NCBI RefSeq assembly: GCF_000940805.1
Contig: NZ_CP007142.1
Coordinates: forward strand, 6,176,593-6,240,592
Source: Gynuella sunshinyii YC6258
GTDB taxonomy: Bacteria; Pseudomonadota; Gammaproteobacteria; Pseudomonadales; Natronospirillaceae
Direction: 5' to 3'
Length of the DNA: 64,000 nt
Each line of letters begins with the position of its first letter. The first letter of the stretch is position 1. Positions 33,421 through 45,026 of this stretch are shown piece after piece. The notes below the pieces were generated by a model that was given only the letters and a program-made list of their open reading frames with translations, did no database searches and was not told where the DNA came from. A program made the translations under genes and the position numbers.

Positions 33421-36400
33421 TTCAGCACCCGATCAACCAGAGAACGAAGCTGTAATGGTTTGACGGGTTTTTTAAGCAGATAGTAGTTGCGGGACTGTAT
33501 TTCCTTTTGAACCGCATCCGTATAGTCAGCGGTAATTACGATAACCGGTATATTTTTCAGCCAGGATTTTTTCCATTCCGTCAGCAGATCAAGACCAATT
33601 TCATCATTATCCAGATGATAATCGATGATGATCAGATCCGGCAGTTGCTGACGCACCAGATCCGCCACCTCGGTGCTGTCCGATATCCCCATCACCTCAT
33701 GACCCCATTCAGACAACAGGCTGCGCATTCCTTCGACGACCTGTATCTCATTGTCCAGACACAGAATATGTGCACTTCTACCACTTCGATAACTTGTTTC
33801 TATATTAACTTTATTGGTTACTCGAGCTTGTGTGACAGGCACCCTGATCAGAAAACCGCTACCCCGACCGATTTCGCTTTTAATGGAAATCGGATGCTGC
33901 AACAGATTGGACAGGCGTTTCACGATCGCCAGCCCGAGACCCAGCCCTTTTTCTTCATATGAGACATGAGGCAGACGATGAAACTCATCAAAAATAACAT
34001 CTTGTTCCTGCTTTGACAGTCCAGGACCGGTATCCCAAATTTCAATCGAGCAATACTCCCCATGACGACGCACCCCTACACTGATACGGTCGCGCAGACT
34101 ATAACGCACAGCATTGGCCAGAATATTCTGAATCATACGTTTGATCAGCCGTGGGTCAGTGGCAATCCATAAAGAAGAACGTATAACCCGGAGACGGATG
34201 CCTCTTTCGGCCGCCAACGCACTTTGTTCTGTCTCAATCGACGCAAGCACATCATTAAGACTGACGGCATCGACATTAGGCTTGACCACATCTGAATCCA
34301 GCTTGGAAATTTCCAGCAGCTCACTCAGCAGGTTGTCAGCTGAAACCAGTGAACGTTCAATCTGACTGGAAAGCTCTGCCAGCTTGTCATGATTACCATC
34401 CTGAGGCTGCCGTATCAGTTTGGCATGCAGGCTGGCTGCAAACAGTGCGGCAGCATTGAGAGGTTGCACGAGATCGTGACCGGCAGCCGCCAGAAAACGG
34501 GTTTTATTGACGTTGGCCTTCTCCAGTTTCGCATTACTTTCCTGCAATTCCTGGGTCCGGGCATCCACTTTTTCCTCCAGCTCCTCATTAATACGACGCA
34601 GCCGGTTTTCAATATTGCGCTGTTCGGTGACATCCGTATAAACAATGATATAACCCCCACCTGGCATAGGGCTGCCCTGGGCTTCGATGAACTGTCCGTT
34701 GGGGCGTTCGCATTCGTAACGGTCCGGCTGTCCCCGGCTCAGTTTTTCCAGATGCAGTTCCACCCTATCAGACGCATAACGGACCTGGTCGCCGCGTTCA
34801 TGATTATATTGCTGAATGGCCTTATAGGATTGACCCACGATCAGTAACTCTTCCGGGTAATCGAACAAATAACGAAACTGTTGATTCCAGGCCACCAGAT
34901 TACGATCCCGGTCATAAATGCAGATTCCCTGACTGATGGATTGCAACGCGGAGTGCAAAATCTCGCGATTGAATTTGAACACCTGAGAGGCCTCATCAAC
35001 CATCGTGGAAAGATCCCGCCAGTCATCGCCACCGGGTTCCACAAAATGCTCAAACAGTAGGCGCACAGCCGGAGCACCCAACATTGAAGCGAGCAGGCGT
35101 TCAGACTGAAAAATAAACTCCCGATCGGCCTGCCGGTCACCAATCAGACGACCGTTCACCGGATTGGTATAAGGAGCAAACAACTCCTGCATTTTTTCAG
35201 CATCAATAAACCGCCCCATCAGAACATGCAGATCACCAATCGATGCCTGGAAGGATGTATGAGTGACCAGGCCGTGTTTCGCCGGAATCGAATGCACAAA
35301 ACTGGCAGCCTGCAGACGATCCTTGAACGTGCCGGTGAAGTAAGCAGAACCGATCCACAATCCAAGTAAATTTGTACAGAGACTCCAGAGCACGCCATGG
35401 GCAACCGGATCCAGATGAACCCCCATAAATGCATGCGGATTGAGAAAAACGAACATTCCCTCGAACTCCAGCCAATGTCGTGGAACAGCCCCCGCGTCCG
35501 CCAACAACGGCAGAATCAAGGTGTAAAACCACATGCCAAAGCCACCGATTAATCCCAGCATGACACCTCTTCGATTCAGCCTGGACCAATAAAGGCCCAG
35601 CACCAGAGCCGGACCAAACTGTAACGCCGCAATCAGGGAAATATTGCCGATTTCAGCCAGACTGCTGTATTTGGTGACCGTACGAAGATAAAAGTACGCC
35701 AGCAGCAAAACCAATAAATGGCTGCCACGCCGCAACATCAGCACTACCCGGTCAGAATTATTGGCATCAACAGCCCACAACCGTGTACGAATCAACAAAG
35801 GCACCAGAATTTCATTACTCAGCATAGTGCTCAGAGAGATAGAAGCGATGATCACAATGGATGTGGCGGCCGATAATCCACCCACATATGCCAGCAAAGT
35901 GAGGCCATGCTGGCCTTCCTGCATAGGCAGGTGCAGGGTCAGATATTCCAGTTGCGTCACATCACCCTGAAAATACTGATAACCGACGATAGCAATGGGC
36001 AACACCAACAGATTGATCAGAATGATATATACCGGTAACAACCAGCGTGCCTGTTTCAGTTCCTGATGGCTATGATTCTCCACTGCCAGCACATGAAAAT
36101 GATGCGGTAACGTCAAAAAGGAGATAAATCCCACAATGAGCATGACCAGATAAGTATAAGGGGCACTGAAATCTGTGAGCGTTGCCCGGATCAACGCATC
36201 ATTTTTGGCCGTATTTATAACGCCGGAAATGCCATCTCCATAACCAAACAATATCCATCCGGAAACCAGCAGAAAGGTAACAAGTTTAATAATGGCTTCG
36301 AATGACAATGCCAGCATAACGCCGGGGTGACGGTCATTCACTCCCACTTTCCGGGTACCGAATAACATCCCGAATAGCGCCATCAATAATGCACAATAAA

Positions 36401-36878
36401 ATGCCAGATCAGAGTACCAATGACGGGTTACGGGTTCAGTGGCCGAAACGATACTGAAACTGACCGTTATGGCTTTCAGCTGCAACGCCATATATGGAAC
36501 CAGTCCTACGATTGCCAGCAGAGTCATGGTCACCGCCACTGCGCGACTATGACCAAAACGACTGGAAGTCAGATCAGCAATCGAGTTAATACCTTCGCGC
36601 CGGGTCACCTGTATGACCTTTTGCAGCAGACTGTAACCCAGCAGCAAAATCAGAATATTGCCAACGAATATCGGCGATATGAACCAGCCTTGTTCAAAAT
36701 AATCGAGGGTATTTCCATAAATTGCCCAGGTGCTGCAGACAATGGTTAACGAGAGACTGTAAATCCAGGGCTGCCAGGATCTGGGCAGGTTTTTCCGTTC
36801 ACCATAAATGGCAACCAGAAACAGCAAACCGATATATACCAGGGCAACCAGCGCATACAGATAGGTGGATATATTCAT
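33417..36878 (-). CDS. crbS: CrbS-like Na+/solute symporter - sensor kinase hybrid
   Basis: A 1153-residue protein. Residues 1 to about 500 form a 12-13 span sodium:solute symporter (SLC5/SSS) domain. A linker follows (STAC-like), then a PAS domain (about 645-755, CIYDRDRNLVAWNQQF), a coiled coil, and a histidine kinase with H-box AAGHDLVQPLNAA (His801), N-box NILANAVRYS and DTGPGLS. A receiver ends the protein (Asp1086 in IIIDYHLDN, Lys in LLKKP). This fusion is the hallmark of CrbS, the acetate-switch sensor. The symporter part may sense or move acetate; which one is not known here. No acs gene is in the window. Confidence 0.9.
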   Translation of the reverse strand: MNISTYLYALVALVYIGLLFLVAIYGERKNLPRSWQPWIYSLSLTIVCSTWAIYGNTLDYFEQGWFISPIFVGNILILLLGYSLLQKVIQVTRREGINSIADLTSSRFGHSRAVAVTMTLLAIVGLVPYMALQLKAITVSFSIVSATEPVTRHWYSDLAFYCALLMALFGMLFGTRKVGVNDRHPGVMLALSFEAIIKLVTFLLVSGWILFGYGDGISGVINTAKNDALIRATLTDFSAPYTYLVMLIVGFISFLTLPHHFHVLAVENHSHQELKQARWLLPVYIILINLLVLPIAIVGYQYFQGDVTQLEYLTLHLPMQEGQHGLTLLAYVGGLSAATSIVIIASISLSTMLSNEILVPLLIRTRLWAVDANNSDRVVLMLRRGSHLLVLLLAYFYLRTVTKYSSLAEIGNISLIAALQFGPALVLGLYWSRLNRRGVMLGLIGGFGMWFYTLILPLLADAGAVPRHWLEFEGMFVFLNPHAFMGVHLDPVAHGVLWSLCTNLLGLWIGSAYFTGTFKDRLQAASFVHSIPAKHGLVTHTSFQASIGDLHVLMGRFIDAEKMQELFAPYTNPVNGRLIGDRQADREFIFQSERLLASMLGAPAVRLLFEHFVEPGGDDWRDLSTMVDEASQVFKFNREILHSALQSISQGICIYDRDRNLVAWNQQFRYLFDYPEELLIVGQSYKAIQQYNHERGDQVRYASDRVELHLEKLSRGQPDRYECERPNGQFIEAQGSPMPGGGYIIVYTDVTEQRNIENRLRRINEELEEKVDARTQELQESNAKLEKANVNKTRFLAAAGHDLVQPLNAAALFAASLHAKLIRQPQDGNHDKLAELSSQIERSLVSADNLLSELLEISKLDSDVVKPNVDAVSLNDVLASIETEQSALAAERGIRLRVIRSSLWIATDPRLIKRMIQNILANAVRYSLRDRISVGVRRHGEYCSIEIWDTGPGLSKQEQDVIFDEFHRLPHVSYEEKGLGLGLAIVKRLSNLLQHPISIKSEIGRGSGFLIRVPVTQARVTNKVNIETSYRSGRSAHILCLDNEIQVVEGMRSLLSEWGHEVMGISDSTEVADLVRQQLPDLIIIDYHLDNDEIGLDLLTEWKKSWLKNIPVIVITADYTDAVQKEIQSRNYYLLKKPVKPLQLRSLVDRVLN

Positions 36879-37033
36879 AATCCCACTGCCTTATTGTTTT
36901 TTAAGGGAAAAAAAGGGCTGGCACTCATTGTAGGGAGTTTCAAGAAAATCAAAATCGGCCATTTTTCAAAACTTGCAAGACGTTTCAAGGTAACCGAAGC
37001 TTACACCCTTCACAAGAGAGATCAGGAGCGCAT

Positions 37034-37999
37034 ATGGACCAGGGCCTAGTATATGCCGGTCTGCTGAATCAACCGGAGGTGCAGTTCAAAGACTGGCAGA
37101 CACTTAATCAATGGCAACCGGGATCGGGCATTATATGGGTACATTTGGATATCAACTGCCAGGATGCGAGGGACTGGCTGCTGATGCACAGCCAGTTGAA
37201 TGATTACGCCATTGATGCGCTGTTAACAGAAGAAACCCGGCCAAGAATGGAGCCTCACAAAGGCAGCATCTGCATGGCATTAAGGGGAATCAATCTGAAT
37301 CCTGGGGAAGACCCCGAAGACATGGTCGCCATCAGGGTCTATGCTGATGCACAACGGGTTATTACCGCTCGCCGCCGTCGACTGCACTCCATCCAGACCA
37401 TCATGAACCTGCTCGGTCAGGAAGACGCCCCTACCACCACAGCAGGCTTTATCAATGAACTGATCAATCAACTGACCGCCCGGCTCGAAGAAACCATCGA
37501 TTCCGTGGAAGACCAGGTAGATGCTCTGGAACAGGCACTGCTTGATGATGTCAGCCACGGGCTGCAGCAGGAACTGTCCTCCCTGCGACGCGCTACGGTG
37601 GTTCTGCGTCGCTACCTCGCCCCACAACGAGAAGCATTGTCCCGACTCTATCTGGAGAAACTCGACTGGTATCCCGAAGAGGAAAAGCTCAAATTGAGAG
37701 ACCTGTCTGACCGCCTCATCCGTAATATTGAAGATCTCGATACCGCCCGCGAACATGCCATACTCGCTCAGGAGCAAATTGCCAGCCGACTATCGGAACA
37801 GATGAACCAGCGCATGTATGTGATCTCGATATTCTCGGCTATCTTCCTGCCACTGGGTTTTCTGACCGGACTGCTCGGAGTCAATGTGGGTGGCATACCC
37901 GGTGCCAACGATTCCTTCGCATTCTTAGTCTTTATCCTGATTTTACTCAGCGTGTTTGGAGTGCAGTGGTGGTTGTTTAAAAAATACCGATGGCTGTGA
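37034..37999 (+). CDS. zntB: Zinc transporter ZntB (CorA family)
   Basis: A 321-residue inner-membrane channel-like transporter. A large soluble N-terminal domain with a long helix (about 130-260) leads to two C-terminal membrane spans separated by the pore signature GVNVGGIPG, where the Mg channel CorA has GMN. The family moves Zn2+ (reported as efflux, later as proton-coupled uptake). AGGAG five bases before the ATG fixes the start. Single gene between crbS (divergent) and typA. Confidence 0.92.
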   Translation: MDQGLVYAGLLNQPEVQFKDWQTLNQWQPGSGIIWVHLDINCQDARDWLLMHSQLNDYAIDALLTEETRPRMEPHKGSICMALRGINLNPGEDPEDMVAIRVYADAQRVITARRRRLHSIQTIMNLLGQEDAPTTTAGFINELINQLTARLEETIDSVEDQVDALEQALLDDVSHGLQQELSSLRRATVVLRRYLAPQREALSRLYLEKLDWYPEEEKLKLRDLSDRLIRNIEDLDTAREHAILAQEQIASRLSEQMNQRMYVISIFSAIFLPLGFLTGLLGVNVGGIPGANDSFAFLVFILILLSVFGVQWWLFKKYRWL

Positions 38000-38181
38000 T
38001 ACTCAAACAGTTTCAATTAGTTGCCACAGAAAACAAACTGCCGAAACAGAGTCGTAAATTTAGCGTCGATAACAAATTGCTACCGAAACGAACTCTGGCA
38101 AAGCCTCTGATTCAAAGGCCTTTCTCTGACGTCCACAAGCCCGGAGAAAATATTCGGGCTAGGAAAGTCATGTTTCTCAGG

Positions 38182-38187
38182 TATAAT
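38182..38187 (+). promoter_or_regulatory. Candidate -10 element TATAAT for typA
   Basis: A consensus TATAAT 37 bp upstream of the typA GTG start. No good -35 is seen at 16-18 bp. Confidence 0.4.
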
Positions 38188-38224
38188 CCGCGCCCTTCAG
38201 AATTTTACCCGAGCGGATATCCTT

Positions 38225-40042
<1,818 letters not shown>

Positions 40043-40064
40043 CGGAAAGATTCTCTCCGGACAC

Positions 40065-40095
40065 AAAAAAAGCGCTGATAACCAGCGCTTTTTTT
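40065..40095. terminator. Bidirectional terminator between typA and ptsP
   Basis: AGCGCTG / CAGCGCT with a 5-base loop, seven A residues before and seven T residues after, serving both convergent genes. Confidence 0.9.
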
Positions 40096-40113
40096 ATGCC
40101 TGCAATCGGTCAT

Positions 40114-42387
40114 TCATCCCGGCTTGACAATACCAAGCTGAGCCAGCGACAAACCTGCTTTTTTCATCGCGAATTCCAGAGTACTGCGGATCACCAGAGG
40201 ATTATCCATTTGCAGGATCGTGTTTAACAGATCCCTGGCCCACTCAGTGTCGATTTGTCGCAGCAACGCTTTCACCCGCAACAGACTGGTCGGGCTCATG
40301 GAAAGACTCCGAAATCCCATCGCTGCCAGCAAAATCACACCAATCGGATCACCGGCCAGTTCGCCACAGATACTGACCGGACAATTACAGGCACTGGCTT
40401 CCTGATAGATCTGCTGCAATGCCATCAATACGGCCGGATGATAATTGTTGTACAGACTGGCGACTCTTGGATTAGTTCTATCCACCGCCAACAGATATTG
40501 GGTCAGATCGTTGCTGCCAACAGAGATAAAATCAACCCGGGCCGCAATATCACGAATCTGATACACGTTGGCAGGGATCTCAATCATCATGCCGATTCTG
40601 GGCATCACCACCTGATACCCTTCTTCCTGTAATTCGTGCATGGCGCGGTAGATCAGGTGCATCGCTTCTTCCAACTCACCGATACTGGAAACCATCGGAA
40701 TCAGAATACTCAGGTTATCAAAGCCCTCACTCGCACGGATCATTGCTCTGACCTGAACAATAAAAATCTCCGGATGGTCCAGTGTGACTCTGACGCCGCG
40801 CCATCCCAAAAACGGGTTTTCCTCCTGAATCGGAAAATAGCTCAGGGATTTATCACCGCCGATATCCAAAGTCCGCATGCAGACATTATTGGGTGCAAAT
40901 GCCTGCAGCTGCTGGCGATAGATTTCGGCCTGCTCGCTCTCGGAAGGAAACCGGTCCCGCATCATGAAGGAAACTTCAGTCCGATAAAGACCGACCCCTT
41001 CAGCTCCCTGATCCAGAGAACGATACACATCTGTCATCAGCCCGGTATTCACCTGAAGACAAAAATGTTGTTGATCGAGGGTCTCGCAAGGCTCGTTTTT
41101 CAGATATTCCAGCCCGGCAACAAACTCCTTCTCTTCCCGGACAATTGCCTCGAAATGCTGAAGTTTGTCCAGGGTCAGATTGCAGTAGACATGTCCCCGA
41201 TACCCATCAACCACCAGTTGTTCACCGTCCAACTGCTGAAATGGCATATCCACCAACCCCATTACCGTTGGAATACCCAATGCTCTGGCAATAATGGCAA
41301 TATGACTGTTGGCAGAACCACTGACCGATACGATGGCCGCCACCCGGTCCTCCGGAACTTCCGCCAGAATAGCCGGAGTCAGTTCCGCACCGATAATAAT
41401 GGCATCTTTGGGGAATTCACTGGGAATGGGTTTGATATCAGCGAGATAGCTGATCAGCCTGCGGGCCAGATCACGAATATCCGTTCCACGTTCGCGCAGG
41501 TAGAGATCCTCCATCTCCTCAAAGTGCCGTGAGTAAGTGGTTGCTACCTGGGCAATTGCCCCCTGAGCCCAGATACCAGTACAGATCAGTCGTTTAACCT
41601 CACCTGCCAACGCCTGATCATCCAGCATGCCAAGGTAGACATCGAACAAGGCGCGCTCTTCAGGACGCAGATCACTTGAAAGTTTGCTGCCAGCCAATTC
41701 GATATCAGCCCGCACCATCGCCAGCGCGTTCTCAAATTCAGCCAGTTCATAATCAATATCTTTTACCAGCCGGGGGGGAATGGTTTCGAGGGATTTTCCC
41801 ATGGTCAACAGAACCGCAGTCCCAATGGCCACACCATTAGCACCCGCAACGCCCTCAAAGCGAACATTACGTTGATCCTGTCCAAAGAAAGAGCGGCGCA
41901 GGTGGCCGGCGGCATCGGCATGTGCGATGGCCGAAGCCAACTGTGCAGAAACCGTCACCAGAAACGCTTCATGGCTGGCCTCAAATAATGCCTCTTCTTT
42001 TTTTTGCACCACCATAACACCATGCAGTTTACGATGGTGAATGATCGGCACTGCCAGCATGCCATGCAGATCGCCCTCTGCAATACTGGACACATGATGA
42101 AAAGCCGGATGCTCTTTGGCATTGGCAATGTTCAGCGGTTCTTCCCGCTTGGCCACAATCGCGATAATTCCCTGGTTGGCCTCCAGTGTCACCTTGCCCA
42201 GCACCTCACGGTCAAAACCTTTATTGGCGCTCAATACCAGTTTACGGGCCTGGTCGTCCCAAAGAAAAACCGAACAGACTTCTGCCCCCACCCGTGAAGG
42301 CAGAACCTGAACGACCATTTCCAGCGTTTCACCCAGATCCCTCGCACTGGTGATGTCCTGAGCAATGCGTTTTAACAGGTTCAGCAT
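40114..42387 (-). CDS. ptsP: Phosphoenolpyruvate-protein phosphotransferase PtsP (EI-Ntr)
   Basis: A 757-residue enzyme I of the nitrogen PTS. It has an N-terminal GAF domain (about 1-160), then the EI swivelling domain with the phospho-His loop SGSANSHIAIIARALGIP, then the PEP-binding barrel with LDIGGDKSLSYFP, MIEIPANV and CGELAGDP. It passes phosphate from PEP to NPr and onward to PtsN, linking carbon and nitrogen status. It lies 8 bp after rppH, the same operon order as E. coli rppH-ptsP. Confidence 0.95.
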   Translation of the reverse strand: MLNLLKRIAQDITSARDLGETLEMVVQVLPSRVGAEVCSVFLWDDQARKLVLSANKGFDREVLGKVTLEANQGIIAIVAKREEPLNIANAKEHPAFHHVSSIAEGDLHGMLAVPIIHHRKLHGVMVVQKKEEALFEASHEAFLVTVSAQLASAIAHADAAGHLRRSFFGQDQRNVRFEGVAGANGVAIGTAVLLTMGKSLETIPPRLVKDIDYELAEFENALAMVRADIELAGSKLSSDLRPEERALFDVYLGMLDDQALAGEVKRLICTGIWAQGAIAQVATTYSRHFEEMEDLYLRERGTDIRDLARRLISYLADIKPIPSEFPKDAIIIGAELTPAILAEVPEDRVAAIVSVSGSANSHIAIIARALGIPTVMGLVDMPFQQLDGEQLVVDGYRGHVYCNLTLDKLQHFEAIVREEKEFVAGLEYLKNEPCETLDQQHFCLQVNTGLMTDVYRSLDQGAEGVGLYRTEVSFMMRDRFPSESEQAEIYRQQLQAFAPNNVCMRTLDIGGDKSLSYFPIQEENPFLGWRGVRVTLDHPEIFIVQVRAMIRASEGFDNLSILIPMVSSIGELEEAMHLIYRAMHELQEEGYQVVMPRIGMMIEIPANVYQIRDIAARVDFISVGSNDLTQYLLAVDRTNPRVASLYNNYHPAVLMALQQIYQEASACNCPVSICGELAGDPIGVILLAAMGFRSLSMSPTSLLRVKALLRQIDTEWARDLLNTILQMDNPLVIRSTLEFAMKKAGLSLAQLGIVKPG

Positions 42388-42395
42388 AATTATTA

Positions 42396-42920
42396 TTATT
42401 GTCCAGCAATTCGTTTTAGCGTTTGACGTTCCCGAAGCATCTTGATTTCGCGGGCCAGCCGGGGAGACAGCTCTATCAACGCGCGTCGATACACATCCTT
42501 TTTAAAACTAACCACTTTCCCCAACGGATACCAATAGCTGACCCACTGCCAGCCATCGAACTCCGGAGCATCACAGCCATCAACGTTGATGCGATTCTCC
42601 GGGCAAGCCATTTTCAACAGAAACCATTTTTGTTTCTGGCCCACACAGATCGGCAGACTGTTCTGCCGGATCATGCGTTTGGGTAATCGATATCTCAGCC
42701 ATCCCTGAGTGCAGGCAAGAATCTCTACATCGCGGTGCTCCAGCCCGACTTCCTCTTTTAGTTCACGAAACATGGCCTCCACCGGAGTTTCATGAGCACG
42801 GATACCTCCCTGAGGAAACTGCCAGGCGTCCTGGCCGATGCGTCTTGCCCATAATACCTGCCCCTTATTGTTGGCAAGGATGATCCCAACATTTGGTCTA
42901 AAACCATCAGCATCTATCAT
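42396..42920 (-). CDS. rppH: RNA pyrophosphohydrolase
   Basis: A 174-residue Nudix hydrolase that removes pyrophosphate from 5' triphosphate mRNA ends and so starts RNase E decay. The N terminus [13 protein letters not shown] is typical. The Nudix box covers about 38-60 with Glu53, Glu56 and Glu57 as metal ligands. GGAGG seven bases before the ATG at 42920 supports this start over one eight codons upstream. First gene of rppH-ptsP, divergent from the HAD phosphatase. Confidence 0.95.
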   Translation of the reverse strand: MIDADGFRPNVGIILANNKGQVLWARRIGQDAWQFPQGGIRAHETPVEAMFRELKEEVGLEHRDVEILACTQGWLRYRLPKRMIRQNSLPICVGQKQKWFLLKMACPENRINVDGCDAPEFDGWQWVSYWYPLGKVVSFKKDVYRRALIELSPRLAREIKMLRERQTLKRIAGQ

Positions 42921-43068
42921 ATTTGCGCCTCCAGCCCGAAACATCCGGGCTGACTTTGATCGTTACTTGCATTGTTCCACAATAACTGCCATCAAGCCAG
43001 CTTGGTGCTTGATGCCAATTGCGCCGGCTAATATGCTTGAAACTTTCACCAATACTGGAGCACAACGA

Positions 43069-43725
43069 GTGACCCTCGCCATTTTTGATTTGGATAATAC
43101 CCTGTTGAACGGAGACAGCGATCACGCCTGGGGCGAGTTCCTGATCGCCAAACAACTGGTCAAAGCTGATCAGCATCAACAACAAAATGATTTTTTTTAC
43201 GAGCAGTACCTGGCAGGGACCCTGGATATTTTTGCCTATCAGGAATTCGTTCTCAGCTTCCTGACCCAATATGATGAAACGGCCCTCGAACAACTGCATC
43301 AGGAGTTCATGACCACCAGTATTGAACCCATTATCCTGCCTCAGGGCCGGCGCTTGCTTGCTCAACACCGTGAGCAGGGTCACTTTATTATGATTATCAC
43401 AGCAACTAATGACTTCATTACCGGGCCAATTGCCAATATGCTTGAGGTCGATCATCTGATTGCCACCCAGGCAGAAAAAATCAATGGCCGTTATACCGGC
43501 AGGATTTCCGGAACGCCAAGCTTTCAGCAGGGAAAGGTGATCAGACTGCAGCAATGGCTGGATGAAAACGGAGAATCTCTCGATGGAGCTTACTTTTACA
43601 GTGATTCCCATAACGATCTACCACTGCTGCAGCAGGTAAGCCATCCAGTCGCAGTCGATCCTGACCAAACCCTGGCGGCATATGCCCGGGAACATAACTG
43701 GCCAGTGATCAGTCTGCGAGATTAA
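43069..43725 (+). CDS. HAD-superfamily hydrolase, subfamily IB (PSPase-like)
   Basis: A 218-residue phosphatase with IFDLDNTLLNGDSDHAWG (nucleophile Asp), TATNDFITGP (motif II Thr), and YSDSHNDLPLL (metal-binding Asp). The family includes phosphoserine and histidinol phosphatases; related pseudomonad proteins next to rppH carry the same NGDSDHAWGE stretch. The substrate is not known. I place the start at the GTG at 43069, eight bases after GGAG; an ATG at 43033 would add 12 poorly conserved residues. It is 19 bp upstream of the imelysin gene, a likely two-gene unit. Confidence 0.85.
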   Translation: MTLAIFDLDNTLLNGDSDHAWGEFLIAKQLVKADQHQQQNDFFYEQYLAGTLDIFAYQEFVLSFLTQYDETALEQLHQEFMTTSIEPIILPQGRRLLAQHREQGHFIMIITATNDFITGPIANMLEVDHLIATQAEKINGRYTGRISGTPSFQQGKVIRLQQWLDENGESLDGAYFYSDSHNDLPLLQQVSHPVAVDPDQTLAAYAREHNWPVISLRD

Positions 43726-43744
43726 TCTACAAGGAAATCTTTGA

Positions 43745-44932
43745 GTGAACAGCAAAACAACTCTGACAATCATTGTCGGCCTGGTCATCCTGAACGGCTG
43801 TGACCGACCCGAACCAACCCAGGCGGAAATCGCCGCAACCGAGTCACCAGCCTTCCAGCCGATTGCGGAGGCAGACCCGACACCGTTGGTAAAATACTGG
43901 TATCACCGGGCGGAAAGTTGTCTGGATATAGCCTTATCCTCTGCCAGGGAACTGCAATCCAATGTCGAAACGTTTTTGCTCGAACCCACTCAGTCGAGAC
44001 TCGACCTGGCCAGAACCAGCTGGCGGGCTGCCCACGGCAACTATATCTCCTGCACACTGTACAGTACTCAAGCCACCAGTCCGCAAAGACAGGCGTTTCT
44101 GGATAAAATCACATCCACCATCGATGCATGGCCCATTCAACCGGGGTTTATCGATTACCTGCCGGACTACCCACAAACAGGCCTGATTAATGACACAACC
44201 CTGCAGCTGACTCAGGAAAGACTGATACAGGAACATCAGTTCAGCTCACTGGAAGATGTTTCTCTGGGGTTTCATGCCCTGGAATTTATGCTCTGGGGTA
44301 ATAACAACAACCGCCCGGCGGAAGACTTCGTCGCTATCGCCAGTCACAAGGCAGAAAATGGCATCGAGATTGAGCCACAGAACCGTCGTCGCAACTACAC
44401 CACCTTATTAACCCATCATTTGACGGGGCAATTGAAGTTACTGACAGACGCCTGGAATATTGATAACGAAGGCGACGCCCTGAGCCTTAAAAACATGCCG
44501 GCTTCGGCACAGCTGAACTATTTGTTATCGGCGCTCTACAATACTCTCAAGCAACAAGTATTGGCGGGATATCTCACCCCGGCTGCGGAAAATGATATGG
44601 AAGCCGGTAATGAGGCACCATTCAGCAGCTCCACCCATGAAGCATTGGTTTCCATTCTGCTGGAACTGAATGCCATGGTGGTCATGGAACCTCAGGGCGA
44701 ACATCAGAATCTGGCCCAGTTTATCGATATACGACATCCCGAGTCAGCCCTCAAACTCATTCAGGCACTTAGTGAATTAACGACCTCACTTGACCAACTG
44801 CCCGCAGATTATCTGCAAAATCTGGAGGCCAATACGGCAAAAATCGAAGCGGTTAAACAGAAGATCAATACTACGCTAACCATGATTCAGGAGATTGCCG
44901 GACAATATGATCAAACCCTGACTCTGTTGTAA
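43745..44932 (+). CDS. Imelysin (M75) family lipoprotein
   Basis: A 395-residue putative outer-membrane or periplasmic lipoprotein; the signal ends at Cys19 (ILNGC). The all-helical imelysin fold is supported by the GxHxxE motif at 175-180 (GFHALE), with two repeats of helices around it. Members bind iron or haem-related ligands and are linked to iron uptake; protease activity of the family is disputed. The usual partners (dihaem peroxidase, EfeUOB or a second imelysin) are absent here. The GTG start is preceded by AAGGAAA. Confidence 0.82.
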   Translation: MNSKTTLTIIVGLVILNGCDRPEPTQAEIAATESPAFQPIAEADPTPLVKYWYHRAESCLDIALSSARELQSNVETFLLEPTQSRLDLARTSWRAAHGNYISCTLYSTQATSPQRQAFLDKITSTIDAWPIQPGFIDYLPDYPQTGLINDTTLQLTQERLIQEHQFSSLEDVSLGFHALEFMLWGNNNNRPAEDFVAIASHKAENGIEIEPQNRRRNYTTLLTHHLTGQLKLLTDAWNIDNEGDALSLKNMPASAQLNYLLSALYNTLKQQVLAGYLTPAAENDMEAGNEAPFSSSTHEALVSILLELNAMVVMEPQGEHQNLAQFIDIRHPESALKLIQALSELTTSLDQLPADYLQNLEANTAKIEAVKQKINTTLTMIQEIAGQYDQTLTLL

Positions 44933-45026
44933 CGAATCCCGCGGAGCTTTTAACAAATTTACCCGACACTCAATCCGGAACCGGCTAAACTGTATCGGTG
45001 TGTAGATAGTCCACATTGAGAGCATT

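Noticed and set aside
40636-41532. A 298-codon open frame on the plus strand
   Set aside because: It lies wholly antisense to ptsP, has no ribosome site and no recognisable domain; it follows from the codon bias of ptsP.
42838-43725. A 295-residue version of the HAD phosphatase
   Set aside because: The first 77 residues are antisense to rppH and upstream DNA; the HAD fold begins right after the GTG with a ribosome site.
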